64,000 nt of DNA from Calliopsis andreniformis (lineage: Eukaryota > Arthropoda > Insecta > Hymenoptera > Andrenidae), in assembly GCF_051401765.1 (NCBI RefSeq), contig NC_135064.1:26138001-26202000 (forward strand). The letters run 5' to 3'. A model generated the notes under the pieces. That model had not been told where the DNA came from. It saw only the letters and a program-made list of their open reading frames with translations, and did not search any database. The position numbers and the translations under genes are program-made. Positions 11,911 to 25,100 of this stretch are shown here, piece after piece (the first letter of the stretch is position 1; every line of letters starts with the position of its first letter).

Positions 11911-12463
11911 ACTGCTTGCGTGTCGAGGCTTAATGAATGCAAACCACGATCCGGAGGCAGCCCGCTCGACCTGTTGTTTTCCAGTCCAGATAGCCTATAA
12001 TTTTTATTGTCACGGGAGAAATAGCAGCCTGATGGAGGCACGGCTTATCTTGGTCCTCGTTTTGCGTCCCAGCGAGCATGTTCCGTGCGTTTTGTTGCCC
12101 TCTCTTCAGCCCTCGCCGTCTCTTCCCCTAGTCATGCCCCTGCTCTCTCGTACTTTCTCACCACCTTCCCGCCTACGGATCTACCCTCGCGTTTGTCGCT
12201 TCTGTCCGGTCTCGTTTTCGAAATCGACGAATATCCTGCACGCGTCGACGAGCAAAAGGACCGCGAGACAACGTGGAACAAAAAGACGTACGACATGGGC
12301 GTGGTAAATCAGAGGAGGTTTCATCCCAGTGTGTAACTCAGATACTGAGAACTATAGGATACCCTCGATCGATTCTGGCCTGAGGTGTTTGACGTACGGT
12401 CGGTGGGAAGGACTTGTTACAAATTATTCTTAGTCGTTACAGAGACGATACTCAGTATACATA
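11911..12463. other. Non-coding DNA with a short pyrimidine-rich patch
   Basis: A C/T-rich patch lies at about 12090-12200. No gene, repeat copy or RNA was recognised. Confidence 0.5.
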
Positions 12464-12509
12464 CAATAGAATCTTGATTATCCGAAATACCAGGAGATTC
12501 GAACCTGAA
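12464..12509 (+). mobile_element. Decayed left end of a pogo-type MITE
   Basis: These 46 bases align without gaps to the left end of the element at 38345, with 39 of 46 identical by hand count. They are preceded by TA at 12462-12463. Similarity continues weakly for a few tens of bases, but no matching right terminus is found, so this is a truncated or eroded copy. The motif GATTCGAACC inside it mimics a tRNA B box on the minus strand; the match to the MITE explains it. Confidence 0.6.
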
Positions 12510-13689
12510 GCACTCTTTTATTAGCTTTTCAATTCTTACATCAGCTATTCAGCTTCGACAGCCTATTAGGATCGTCGAAACACAAAATAGCATAAAGTAC
12601 TTTCTTGCACACCTCGATCTTTAGACTTCGTTTCTATATTTACTCTCACACCTTCACCAAGTCCCTCCCAGCCCACAATGTGTTTCAATCTTTAAATTAA
12701 CTTGCTACTTACAAAGGAAAACTCCCATGCACGTGAGCGGCACAAACCAGTATAACTATCACGAGAATCTGTATTCGCGGGGCAACTTCATAACAATTCG
12801 CCCATTACGTTAAATCGATTTGGAAGTAAAGGGTCCACGTTCGCGCGATCGGTACCGCGACTACGTAAGAAATTTCGAGCGTAGCAGGCTCCCGCAGGTG
12901 CACGGACGCAATGATGGTCGAAGACCGTGCTGGCTGGCCAGACCGAAGACTCGTAATCGGCTTCGAGGAATCGCATCAGAGAGGAATCGATGAAGACACG
13001 TCGGATCGCCAATAACGATTATCCGGCTACGAGGCTATCGTTCTCTCTCCGTGCTGGATTCAACGAGCCTTGTTATGCGCAATTCGTTGCGGCAGGGCAT
13101 TGTCGATCGAGCCCGAATCGTTTCGTGGAATCGCACAGTGGCCAGCGATCATAATGACACGCATAACGATACATACTAGCGAAATAAATCGAGCTATATG
13201 TACCTACACTGCTGGCAATCGGAGAAAGATTACCATGATAATCACAAAGAAATGATATACAGAAGATCAACGTTCTAACATGGCCAAATAGGAGAATTTG
13301 AATGCAAACTACCTATAATAGGTATAATTCACTAATTTTGCAAATAGAAATTTTCTTCTTGCTCTTTCTCAAATATTTTACATTTTGGAGTTTGCGACAG
13401 TTTTCTTGTCGGAGTGTGAGGTGGTACACAGAGTTCACTGAAATCATAAAATTGTCCAATAATGGAATTTTTGAGAAATAAGCATCTACTAATTATTTAA
13501 ATTCATACTGTCTTTGTAAGGAAATTGTTATAGCTGGTACGGAAATTTACCCCGACCTTAGAATTGAACGTGAACCTTTTTGCATTCTATCGTGAATCGT
13601 AAGAAAGCAGAATCCTGTGTATCATCATCTGGAACGCGTCTAGAATGCTCACGCGTCCACGTGCGTGCGGTTCGTCCTGCGTGGATCGG
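12510..13689. other. Non-coding DNA, nothing recognised
   Basis: Mixed to AT-rich sequence. Frames are short and overlap on both strands. Confidence 0.5.
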
Positions 13690-13720
13690 CATCATCATCA
13701 TCATTATTATCGTCATCATC
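13690..13720 (+). repeat. ATC/ATT trinucleotide microsatellite
   Basis: Roughly ten consecutive trinucleotides of ATC and ATT type, interrupted once by GTC. It encodes the His or Ile runs seen in the overlapping frames, which are therefore not evidence of a protein. Confidence 0.85.
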
Positions 13721-15059
13721 GCGAGCTTATCCCCCGCGCGTTGCAGCAAGGAATTCCAGCGGGCGAACGGTATAGCGACCGCAGGGCAATCAGCGTTAAC
13801 AATGTTTTATTGTTACGTCACGGATCGGATCGGCGTGCACGTAGCAGACGAACGGACAGCCGTGCATTAAGCTTATCATAACGGTTTGCCGTTAAGTCGC
13901 CGTCAGGCCGAACTCTCCACGAGGGGGAAAAAAATAAAGGACACAGGGGTGTGGGGAGGGAGAAGAAAAGGCGTATCGAAAGGATCCATGGCCCTGCGGC
14001 ACTTCGAATCCTGAGATTCAAGAGTACTTAAATTCGAGGCGCAAAAAATTATCTCTGATCAAGGAATCCGTGGACTCGAACTTGCATCTTGCATAAATGG
14101 AGAACAAACACGTGTCGAAGTGCACTATGCCGTAGGGAGAGTTACTGAGAAATTTAAATAAACACTAAAATGATGACGTTGAGAAGAAGAAATCTGCTCG
14201 AGGAAGAAATCTGACGTTGAGAAGAAAACTATTTAGGTTACAAACCCAAGCTGGAATACAATGAGTAATGTTACTTTAGAAGACAGTATGAGGTCGGAAG
14301 TTTCGTTTTTCCAAGAAAAGAAGTACGATAAAACATTCTGTAGCCACTGTGTGCGAAGTCATCAGAGACTTGAGGAACCATTTATCCTGCGAAGAAGCTT
14401 TCTTCCATTCAGGACGCAAGAAAGATTTCCTACTGTCAGAGCGTCAGATGGGACGCCGTGTGTTGTTTAACGAACACTTCGCATCCCAATCGCTCGGTCC
14501 AATCAGAAAAATTGCGATAGGGAAGAAAGTAACACCTTTGGGCACTTAATGCAACCGAACGCCTCAGTTAACTGTACCTGTGTATGATAGGTTGCCCGTT
14601 CTCTCTTAGATCGACTAATGTATGGCGCATGAAACGAGCAAAGCCGTGGAGCGAAGGTGGGGGAGTGGATGCTGTGGCGGGGGTAAAGGTGTAACGGAAC
14701 CACGATGATCCACGTATTCATCATGCGCGACCTTAAGCGAGAAAAAAGTGACAACCAATTTATAACTGAGATAATTACAATATCAAGTGGCGGGCTTTTA
14801 ATATATGCTTAATAACCGATAATGAGCGTGTCGACCGATCGATGCGCGCCGTCGACCCGCTCTTCCTATTTATGGATTCCCTTTATAGGGTGGTCGACCG
14901 AGAGAAAACGTTTCTACGAAAATTACGCCATTATCGCAAAAATTGCGATTCATCTTCTGTCAAAGGACATATTTCTCCTTATAAAGAAAACCTGCGGGAT
15001 CATAGATGTGTTATAGGTATTACACAGGTATTGTTGTAATCCATCAGTGATATGACTAT
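13721..15059. other. Non-coding DNA with a 38 bp tandem duplication
   Basis: TGACGTTGAGAAGAA occurs at 14174-14188 and again at 14212-14226, a period of 38 bases with similar purine-rich sequence between. Otherwise nothing is recognised. Confidence 0.55.
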
Positions 15060-15506
15060 TTTTTGAGTATCCCGTTTTAATTTTTAAATGAGTATATTTT
15101 AGAAGCTAGGTACATTGAACTCATGGGAGTTCAAAGACTTCGAGACAATCATTAAAATTCCGTCGTAGAAGATCGATAACACTCGAAGATATTTTAAGAC
15201 TAATTTGGCCTTTTTTATGGTACATCAGTCTTTTTTTCTAGAGAATGACAAGCAGTTTTGTCATAAACAGTGTGTGAAACATTGAATAGAATGCCATCGA
15301 TTCTTATTTTTTTTCAACTGAGGAAACTTTAAATTCTAAAGAGAAGTTCTCTTGAGAAGCTCTTGACACCTCGACCTAAAAATTATTTTTCTGCAAAAAA
15401 TTTCATATATGATTTTTAGGAAGACTGGATTTATATTGTCCACAGAATGTGGAACAAATAATTATCCCCTTCCCCCAGTGGCCCTAATTAAAGGACACCC
15501 TGTACA
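15060..15506. mobile_element. Possible DNA-element fragment ending in a TIR-like motif
   Basis: The stretch ends with GGACACCCTGTACA at 15493-15506, the reverse complement of a TGTACAGGGTGTCC terminus of the kind common on insect DNA elements and similar to the ends of the element at 35351. No matching left end is found. Two hairpin-forming sequences lie inside: a perfect 8 bp stem with a 4-base loop at 15115-15134 and a near-perfect one around 15437-15456. The left limit is arbitrary. Confidence 0.3.
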
Positions 15507-18500
15507 TCAGAGGCGAAACGCGAATAACACACGACGTTAAATACGCTGCGGGGTGTACAAGTATGCCAGCGAAACGAGCGAATCTCGCAACAGAGGACTA
15601 ATTGACAAACATTGACGAACGGTACGTTGTAGCGCAAGCTAGTGTAATGTCCGAAGTGGCCTTTGTTGACACGAAGACCTTTACCTCGACAACGCGCACG
15701 GCACTTCCCACAAAAGCCCTACACCTTCCGGTCCATTTGCTCGTTGACTCTCTTTTACTGGACAGTCACGTTACGTCACGACTCCAAAAGGCGATCCTCT
15801 GTGCCCAACCGAAACACAGCTACGTAATACCAAAAAGAATACAGCTACAGCTACATAATACAGCAAAGTAATTCCTTCATAAATTTTAGATCGTTCTCTG
15901 CGATATCGTAACCATGCTTATTTCTTAAAGAAGAAAAGGCTCAAGTTTCTCGTATTCCCAGTCATAATTCAATCTAAACACGGTCCCAGAGGGAGCAGGA
16001 ATCCAAGAAATCGGAGGAATTCGAGGATCCCAGTATCTCGTGTTCCGTCGATCGCCTCTTATCACCTCGGTAATGGGTCCGTGAAGCAATTTCCAGCTGA
16101 ACTGCTCCGATCGGCAGGAAATTCGTCGTCACGTGTCGACGACAAGCGTATCGAGGCGAGTTCCGTCGGCTTGAACAGGCATTTATTTGCATAAGCGGCT
16201 GCGGCAAAGGATTTCGGATAATCCCGTGGAAATTGTTAAAGTTGAGCCATTAGCGGGGTCTAATGTCGTTTTCCGTGGATGCGCGCGCGGAGACGGATGA
16301 ATATAATATTGATGGGTTTGACATGGGCTTATCGTTCGATTGAGGGGTGGCACAGAGAGAGAGAGGGGTTCGAGCCCTTCATTATTTATTAAATCATCGC
16401 GGTGGAGTCGCAGGCAGGTACGATAGACGGTCTGGAAATTCGTTTTGCTTGAACGAGGCATTACTTTAATGCCGCAGAGCGTGCATTATGCGAAATGATA
16501 ACCGCGGGAATAATGGATTCGTCGGTTTCAATCGGGCGCACCTGTCCACCCTTTCCGTAAAGCACGTCGTATAAGCTAACGCTTGTTAAAGATGGAACGC
16601 GCAATTAGGGACAATTAATTATATGACTTTGACCGACATTAACATTAAAGTACTGGGTAACTTAAAGCAGGGTCCCGACAATTTAAGGATATATAGTGTT
16701 CCTTAAGATGAAGAGAAAATACTCAATTAACTTTTTTGGTATAATTCATAAAATTAATGATGATCCTACAATTTTTCAACTGCAATTTGGCGTTCGGGAG
16801 AAGGAAGAAAATTTCTGCAGCCGCCACGGTTGCACATCAGGTTCTAATTTCGCCAGAATAAGCCTCGAAGCAAGCTCTTAAACGTGTTCGTGATACACAG
16901 CTCACCTGCGCGAACAGAACCGTTTATTTTCACCCACTTCCTGCAGGCTTCGTGCGAATCCCGTCACGATGCAGATGCTATCAATCACCTGTTTTAATTG
17001 CTAGACAAATGGACGTATTAGGTACGTCTCTGGAATATAAATAGTACGTCCGTCGGGGCGCGTTTAATATTCTATCAGCTTTGCCCTCTCCCCATTCCTC
17101 ATCGCCTTCGCTTTGGGATCCAGCGCGAGATCGGTCGGTGCCTCGACGCTCGTTCTCGCGCACCTCCTCTCTCTTTTCCTCGTTCTCTGGAGTACAATAG
17201 CGTCGTTGAAACGATCGTTTGCCTCTTTTTTTCACCCACTCGGCCTTTTTGTCTCCGTCTCTGTCCCTCCCTCGCCGTTGCTTGAATCCAGGAATCTTTA
17301 TGAAAGGCATAAACGGCTATCTTCCTTAACGGTACCCACGGAAATGGTATTCATAATTATACAGTTGCGACATACGCATTATTTGTTCGGAATTGTAATG
17401 GCCACAAGTTCTCCTTTCATTGAGCCAACGAGCGGCTGGTATAAAACGTTAATCGCCGCGCCACAGTGAGATGTCCTTTACGACCGATTATAAATAGTCG
17501 CTTTCTCATCGCGTTATATTCGTCCGAACAGACGGAATAATCATATTCCGAGGCCTGGATAAGTTAACGGGCGGTAGCTGGCCATCGATTCGCTTGTCGA
17601 TGATCGATCCTTAACAACTGGACGTGTGTATCGTCGCGGAAATGTTTGGGAATCGAGAGGCGAAATTTTCCATTTCAAACCTCGCGGCAAAGGGTGATTG
17701 AAGTGCCGTGTTATTGATGCGCGATGAAGAGGAGAGAGGGTCTCCTCTTCGATTTCAGGAATTCATTTTGATATTACCATTTTCGACGATTAATACGTAA
17801 GTTATTTTAATAGAATTTCTCGAGATGCAAGATAGAAACTATTAATGTCTCCACTTTTTTAGTGTTGACAAAATTTATGTAGATACAATATGTCCTTGTT
17901 TTCGAGATTAATGGGTCTTATTTTAAGTGGTACTGGAACAGAAGATTGACGACAACTTATCTTAGATACCCGTGCCATTAACGGATACTAATATACGTTT
18001 ATACATTAACAAAGTTGTATTTTAACGATTTACGATTAGAGTGCGATAGCCTCCAATGTAGTGTGGAATATTTCAATTATCTGCTCCCTGCATTTCTTTA
18101 CGCAAATTGCCTTTATTAATGAATCTTAATAGACTTCCAAGTTCTTCAAATAGATTTCCACATTCCACGATTCCCGTAAATATGTATGTACGTAGACCGC
18201 TGCAAAAGCGTGGAAAGAACTCCCCAATCACCGTAGATTCCTATTTTCCTTAAAAAGAATATTTAACCACTTCGAAAAACTGAACAAACATACGTCGTTT
18301 AAAGGGCAAACGTCCGTATCGCGTTCACGGTGTCGATAAACGCACGGCGTGAAGAGCAGTTTAGCTACAAAATGCAGGATCGTGCAGACGCTATGAAACG
18401 CGCGTAAAAAGATTCAAAGAAATCGCGATGGTATTTCGAGGGGCTAATAACAGCGGTCGTTCGTTCCACCTTTTCATCGCCAGCAGCGTGTTACCAGCGT

Positions 18501-19941
18501 GCGTGTAAAAATCCGTCCGTGTAAATAAGACGAACACTTTTGAACCAATTTTACTTGTCCAGACAATTTCGCTGTCAATCGAAACCAATTTAATCCCCCT
18601 GCCCCGTTCCGCTGTCTCCTTCAACAGGGGGGCGGCGAAATGTCAGGGTGAAAGAGTCGCGCGCGCTTCTTCTCTGCAAATAATGCAGGTTCGTTGGCCA
18701 GCTAGTCATGTTTTCTCTTTGCCCCCCGTCCCTCTCCCTTGGCTCTCCGACTTGGCTGGCGCGGAGAAGAGCCGAGTTTTTGTCGCCCTATTGTGTCAGC
18801 CAGGGTTGCTGCCACTTCTGCCCTCCTATTGTACGCATTCATCAGCGTATTCATTCATTTCGCCGGCATTGTCTCGCCCGCTGTCCTCTCGCCTAAGGTC
18901 CTCGCTGCTTTCCCGCCTCATCCTCCTCGACTCATCGGGTCCGGCATTATGCTGCACACTGGCGACGCTTCGACGCGAGGAAAAGGGCAACTGGAGTTGG
19001 GAGGGTCGGAACAAATCGTCGACTCGTGTTTTAGGACACTGTAATGCAACTCTTAAATAATACTTCTGTTGCAGAGTGGAAATATTTGTACTCTATTGCA
19101 CAACGAGATTGAGATTTTTTCCTAACGAGTAGAGAATTCATTTATGTGGAACACTGTTTTCTTTATTTATACTGGCAATTGGTATTGAATTACACATAGT
19201 ATCCCATATCCAGATCCTCGATTATTCAGGCAGTGTGCACTGAACAGTAGTGTTTCGAAATAAGCTCGCTGTTACGTTCAAGAGATTCTGAAATTAATCA
19301 GAGCTCGTGATTTTTACTTGCTATACGTCGTTACTTACATACCCAGGAAGACTATAATGATAATACTAGTATACAAGTTGATTTCAGGAACGTGTCCTAA
19401 CCATAAATTGGTCTGTATTTGTTCGTGTTTTCGACGTTTCCCCAAACACCCACTCGAAACGCATAGCAGATGCGTCTTGGCGACATTGTCAACGTCCGCT
19501 CGATAAACAGTTTACATCCCCTTCTTCCGGAATTCAGCTGGCTCCCGTAGGTGTATAACAACGTACGCAGGGTGACTTCCTTAAGCGAAGTTTCGCTCCC
19601 CACGTCGAGCTGGGGCGCGAAGGGTCGAGCTAACAATCGCATTTCCCGCCGGAGAATTATCGAGCCCATGCAATATCACTGCGGATATTGTTTCGACGCG
19701 AAGCAACTGAGTTACGACCCGAGCGTATAGAAAACGACAATAGCGTAAACCCTGCGGATCGGGGGCAAGGGGACGCCGATCGGCGTGGAACGAGGAGAAG
19801 TCGAGGCGCATTGGAGCAGATTGGAGAAGGAAAGAGGTCGGCGTGGGGAAGGGTGGGGTGCAGAGCCGTGGGAGGAGGTTTATTGTCGTCGTCGCGCGAG
19901 CCATTTTCCCATCAGTGGCAGTCAATCAGGGCTCTCTCGGC
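15507..19941. other. Non-coding DNA with pyrimidine-rich patches
   Basis: About 4.4 kb without a supportable gene. Pyrimidine-rich patches lie at about 17080-17290 and 18710-18960 and give rise to the Leu/Ser/Pro-rich frames there. TATA-like ATATAAATAG occurs at about 17036 and TTATAAATAG at about 17488, with no supporting initiator. The remainder is AT-rich and unassigned. Confidence 0.5.
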
Positions 19942-19965
19942 TCAGTCAGTCAGTCAGTCAGCCAG
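19942..19965 (+). repeat. TCAG tetranucleotide repeat
   Basis: Five perfect TCAG units are followed by CCAG. Each junction reads TCAGT, the core of the arthropod initiator. It could act as a tandem initiator array in the surrounding GC-rich DNA, but no downstream promoter element or transcript evidence can be read here, so it is listed only as a microsatellite. Confidence 0.75.
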
Positions 19966-20280
19966 CCGTGCTCAAGTAGTCTCGCTGGTTGCCGACCTAC
20001 CGAGCATGGAAATACAATTACCACGCCGGGAACACTATGCCTCGCAGCTCTGCCGCCATTACTCGAGCCACCAGTCACCTCGCACTCTATTCAGCCCGCC
20101 GTCCGTAATGACGTTTGATTGTGCGCCACTGCGCGGATATTCGATTAAATAAACAATATTAGATTCGCAAACGGAATTCGCGACATCGTGGCGGTGTCTC
20201 GTTGTCGGGCGCCCTCGTTACTCGGCCGCTGCGCTGCTTGCCTTTGTGTGTTAAACGTGGTTGAAACGCTATAAAATGGG
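19966..20280. other. GC-rich non-coding DNA with a weak TATA-like motif
   Basis: TATAAAAT lies at 20270-20277, immediately before the polypurine tract. No initiator or coding sequence follows at the expected distance, so a promoter is not claimed. Confidence 0.4.
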
Positions 20281-20560
20281 CATTAGAGAGTGGAGAGAGA
20301 AGAGGAAAAGGAAGAGAGACGAGAAGAGAAGACTCAGGCGAGAGTGAAGAGAATAGAAAGCAGTGAGGAGAGGAGAGTACAAGGGAAATGAGTGTGGAGG
20401 GAGCAGACTTAGGAGAGGAAAGCCCGAGAAGGAGGTGGCTGAGGAGAGCAAAAAGAACGGAGGAGAGAGGAGACTGAACAGAAGGGAAACTGAGGAGGGA
20501 AAATAGTGAGACAGGAGATGGGAAAGGTGAAAAGAGAGAAAGAGGAGGAGGGGGGAGAGG
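20281..20560 (+). repeat. Polypurine tract of about 280 bp
   Basis: I count 40 pyrimidines in these 280 bases, so the plus strand is about 86% purine. The tract has no fixed unit but is built from GA, GGA and GAAA words. Long polypurine tracts can form triplex (H-DNA). It ends where dispersed repeat A copy 2 begins. The 154- and 121-codon minus-strand frames here are Ser/Leu/Pro-rich by-products. Confidence 0.85.
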
Positions 20561-20825
20561 ATGGCCTTCAGTCTGGGGGGTGAAAAGGGATAAGGAAATC
20601 CCTTGACCATAGTGGATACCCATATGGTAGTCACTGAGGAGCCTCGGGAGATCGAGAGAGATCCGTCTGCATCGAAGTCAAAGAGGGATCTGAAGAGTTG
20701 ATGGTCTCGAGGTTGTATTTATAGTCTTCCAAGAGAGCATGATAATGATTTCTTTTCGTCTGATTGGCTAATTGAACCACCAAATTGAGCCACTAAGGAA
20801 TAGTTCACGAACGATCAATATATTA
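20559..20825 (+). repeat. Dispersed repeat family A, copy 2
   Basis: This aligns in the same orientation with 1978-2250. The common order of blocks is GGGTGAAAAGGGATA, a TACCCATAT-like stretch, AGATCCGTCTG, GATGGTCTCGAG, TATTTATAGTCTTCC and TAGTTCACGAA. The left boundary coincides with the right edge of a polypurine tract that copy 1 lacks, suggesting insertion beside it or loss of one end. Confidence 0.8.
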
Positions 20826-22143
20826 GATAAAATGATCATTGTACTGACAATTCTAACTACGCATCTTATTAGCAACAATCTCACGCTTACTGTTTGGTGC
20901 ACCTCATTAATAATTCACATTTGCAATATCAGGATTTGTATACTTTTATTATTACCTTGAACTTTGAAGTACCTTTCTAATCCGCCCTCTAATTGTCAAT
21001 CCGATTGACAACAGAAGCAAACGACCGAGGAAAAATCTGAGAACGCGAGAGTGCAATTTTTCGGATTTCCGCCCACGATGGCTGGCATTCCGCTCAGGAT
21101 ATGGCTCGGGAACGAATTTAGCCTCGCTTATACCCTTATCAGTTGAACATCAGCGCACATAGACGTTCCAGAATTTAGCAAAGAAGCAACTTCCGCGAAC
21201 GCGACAGCCGCTCGACGTTAAAGTAAAATCGAGTTCTGTATTCAATCACAGGGATTGCCAGGGCGTGCTGGCGTCGTCTTAGTTCCCGAAGTAAGATTAC
21301 CTCAGAGCTTTCCTCTGTTTCAATCGATAGATAAAACTTCCTAGCGGGACTACAGAGCGGAGCCGCGTTACAAATTGTCCCAGCTTCGAGCATGGCACCT
21401 GCTCGCGCAAAGGAACTGCTGCCAAGGGATTTGCACCGCTTCGGCGCTCTCTACAATTTTTTATAATTCAATCACCAGTTAAACGAATTCCCCGCATTAA
21501 TTGCCTCGCGAATCTGAATTGGCAGATTCGACGAGACTCATTTGTAAATATGTACGCTCTTAATGGAAATTCGTTGCTGAGCGATAAAAAACCAGTCGAT
21601 TCTTCGAAACGAAACGCCCTGTGCTTTCGATTCGTTTGCCGTCTCGTACCACAACGACGATCGATCTCTTTTGATCGAGATACATCGGCGTACACGTTTC
21701 GTAACGGCACTCAATTTGTAATCACTTTTCTAACGCTCGTTACTCTGGCTTCAGTTTCTGCCACCTTTCTCCAGGCCTCGCGAGCACGAGCCACGACAGT
21801 TTCTGAATGGAGGTAGTGTTTACTCCAAGTCGACTCGGTTTCCAGAATACGATGAAGTCGGCAGCCCCGTTTCTTGGAACTGCGTGGCCCGAGGCGCTCG
21901 CCCCGATTTTGCTGACAGCCGCAGAAAAAAACTTGCGAACAGCAAAAAACTCTGCGCGACGAACCGTCGATCGTGCTAAACTGAGACAACACGTTACTCT
22001 GTTTTGCTCTCTATGCAAACCGGTTTTTTCTACCACGCTGCTTCCGTGGAGCAGAAAAAACCAAAATGCGAGAGAAACAGAACATGCGCATCAGAAGGAT
22101 AGAGCTAGACTGTCACACTTTCTTGCTTGCTACAATATGACTG
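20826..22143. other. Non-coding DNA, nothing recognised
   Basis: Mixed composition. The largest frame (125 codons, 21807-22184 plus) overlaps 93- and 98-codon frames on the minus strand and resembles no family I know. Confidence 0.5.
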
Positions 22144-22165
22144 AACTCATGTACAACTCATGTAC
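22144..22165 (+). repeat. 11 bp perfect tandem duplication
   Basis: AACTCATGTAC is present twice in immediate succession. Confidence 0.8.
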
Positions 22166-25100
22166 TGAAACAATTGGTTCCTAACACGTGACCATATTTC
22201 ACTCCTTATCTATAGACTGATGATGTGGTAAGTGAGCAGAAATTGGACAGAAATTTATGACAAGTAAAAGAGAATCTCCTAAATAATTTTTGCAAGATTT
22301 TTCCGCTCATCCTGCATCACTGTGCAACCAATTTCTCCCCGATTTTCCGCCGCAATTTTAGATCAATCAATATTAAGCATTCCGCGAAAACATTATCACA
22401 AATTCCCCATTAAAATAAACATCTGTCAGAGATTTTCGTTACACAGATTCGAAAACGTCGGAAATAACAGCCGATAATTCAGGAGGAAATGGAGTAGATA
22501 TGAAATCGTAACGTTTGGGGCGCGTCAATTAACGCATCGATTGCGAGAATATTCCGTGCTTTGTGCGGAACGCGTTTGCCAATCAGCGCGCTCCATATTT
22601 CGTTTAACCCGTGCCCTGGAGCACGCCGTCAATGCGGTATTACCACCACTTATCCATCGATACTGAGAAAGGGCTTCATAATTCACCAGCCGCCCCGCCA
22701 AGTGTATTATTTGCGCGGGGACCGACAGACATTGCGATTACATTACCTGCGCGAGAGGAGGAAGAGGACGGCAAGGAAAGAGCGACAAGAACCCTCATTT
22801 GCTCCTTCCTCGCGAGGAGATATCGAGCTCGATAACGCCGCGCGCACGTTCGCCTACCATTGAAAAAGTTCGTTAAACGAAAGTGTATCGAATGGGGAGC
22901 AAAACGCAGTGACAGTGAAAATTACTATTTGCTCTCCAACACTGGAGGCGTAGGTAATTCGTCTTCAGACATGGAATTATTGAGCTTGAATAACGTGGAG
23001 CAAAGGTGGCTTGCAGTCTGACGTGTGTCTAAGGGAATTACACTTCAGCCCCCTGCACTCGACATAACTTAAACACCTAGCATAGAGGCCAACCTGTAAT
23101 CAATTTTAGAATCTGGTTTCTGGTGTAATGTATGGAAAATGTGGAACATGGTAATTTCCATTGATTGAAACTCAACTGTTCTAAGCTTCTTTATTTCCTC
23201 CTTCTCCGTTGCACTGTGTCAGAGCCTCAAAGATCAGGTCGTCGCAAGGCACACTCATTCCCCTGGTATAATTAAGCGAAGGGCGCTCAGTCATCAGGCC
23301 GTGACAGAATTGGGACAAGAGATCTAATTATTGTCGACATTATTAGCGGTCGCGGTAACAGAAATCGCGGAGAATGAAGTCTGGGTGAATGGGTGTTGGA
23401 GGGCGGAAAAGCGATAGATGGGTGACACGCAGACGGTGCGCCGACTCTCGAGGAACGTTCGAGGAAGGAGACCCAGAAGCTACTGACTTCGGCTATAGAC
23501 GCGTATTATGTCTTCGTCTGCCTTGCAGCGCGCCGTGTGACGTGACGTGAGTGTTCCAGACAACCTAATTACATCACAACATAGCGCCAGGCTATAGGCT
23601 ACCGGCTCCGATATTCTCGCCCACCTTCTTACAGCCTCCCCTTTCACCCTTGCCCGCCATCCACCTCTTTTCGTCTGCTTCGTCTTACCTGTACGAAGCA
23701 TTCTAGGATTTCGCAACTGACAATTTTTCTTTGCAAAGAATTTTAATTTCACGTACCATTATTAGTTGTTTTCAACAGCGCGTAATCAGTATTTTATTCA
23801 TACAAATGGAACTTGTTACAAATTCTTTTCAGAAAATCAAATAAGTAAGTAATTAACCCCTTAGCTTGAAAGTACTAATACATTAATCAGAAGATGAAGT
23901 AACGTGTAATAGAAAAATTGAATAACCTCTTTTGCTTTAAACCGTACGAACGCAGACCCCAACTATCGCTTCTTAATGTCCTGTACTTACTATCAATAAA
24001 GGAGAGTGTGTTTTCAACATTCGAGGTAATGGTAAGCCAGTGAAGATTGAGACCCAACTTTACAGAAGTTTCATTGCATGAAACTCGTTTATCTAGCTAG
24101 GATTCTTTCACAACCGACCTGCCATTAAACGGTACATAAATAACGTTAAATGCTATTAAGATAAATTACTAGGCGAATCCGAGGCAGCTAGCCTCGCGCG
24201 ATTCAATCGATTCGTGAAAAACACGGATCAACCTGAAAAATGAGTAGAAAATCACGCGGCGCATAGCTAGCGCGCAATTTTATTCCGACGTCGATCGTCG
24301 GCGCACGTGACGGGAATGATTTATACGCGTCTTGGCCGTTCAGTTTTCAATCGTTAACCTTTATATCAATCGTCGGCGATGGTTAATCCCTCAGTCACGC
24401 GTGCCACCTGCGTCTGTATTTGGGAATCCTGGCGGAATCCGTATTTCTATTAATAGGCAGGCTAAATAACTTTGATCAGTCGTCGACAAACACGGAATCC
24501 TTGCGCGCGTAATCTCCACGCGTCGAGCTGGATCTCGCCTCGCGACTTCGCTTATTGCGAGGTCGTGTTCCACTTCGTTATTAATCCCCCGATTGCATTG
24601 ACTTTGTCGACGTTATCTGTGAAACGAGCATCAAAGCGCAGCCTTTCGATTTTCGAAGCGCGGAGGTGACACCGAAATCTCTGTGCGCGTTAATCTTATT
24701 GCTCGTTTCAGCCAGATATTACATTCCTCTCTTGGATCAAACGTTTTGTCTCTGTTTCAAGTGAGTTTAAAGATAATTACGTGGGAGTGCAAGTGGAATG
24801 TGATGCATTAGTCAGACAAGTGTTTTCCAGTTACTCTCCCTTATGCTCGTTCTTTTAAAATTATTTTTATACAGACTAAACTATCTTTTCCATGGATCAC
24901 GTCCTCTCATTAATTAGATATTTTCATTTATCCCATTGAAAGGGATAAATAGATAGTCTCAGGAAACACGAAAGGGCTTTAATTCATCGAATGCAGGAAG
25001 GCGTGAGCGCTAGACGGTGCCGCGTGAAAAATCATTAACGGATGATTGTGCCAATGCTGTTCACCCCGTGTAATTTGTTAAAACGTCCTATCCTTTAATT

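Noticed and set aside
11537..12307. Longest open frame, 256 codons on the plus strand
   Set aside because: It starts inside the G/A-rich low-complexity block, is Gly/Arg/Glu-rich and has 199- and 182-codon frames opposite it. No domain is visible.
12495..12510. tRNA B-box-like GATTCGAACC (minus strand)
   Set aside because: It lies within the MITE end shared with 38345 and has no A box or cloverleaf.
15225..15246. TCAGTCTTTTT start resembling miR-14
   Set aside because: The remaining bases do not follow the conserved mature sequence, and no suitable precursor hairpin is seen.
16360..16380. GGTTCGAGCCC B-box match on the plus strand
   Set aside because: No A box or acceptor stem upstream; the preceding DNA is a GA-repeat.
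19210..19225. CCTCGATTATTCAG, similar to the pogo-type MITE end
   Set aside because: Only about a dozen bases match, with no TA/CAGT terminus and no opposite end.
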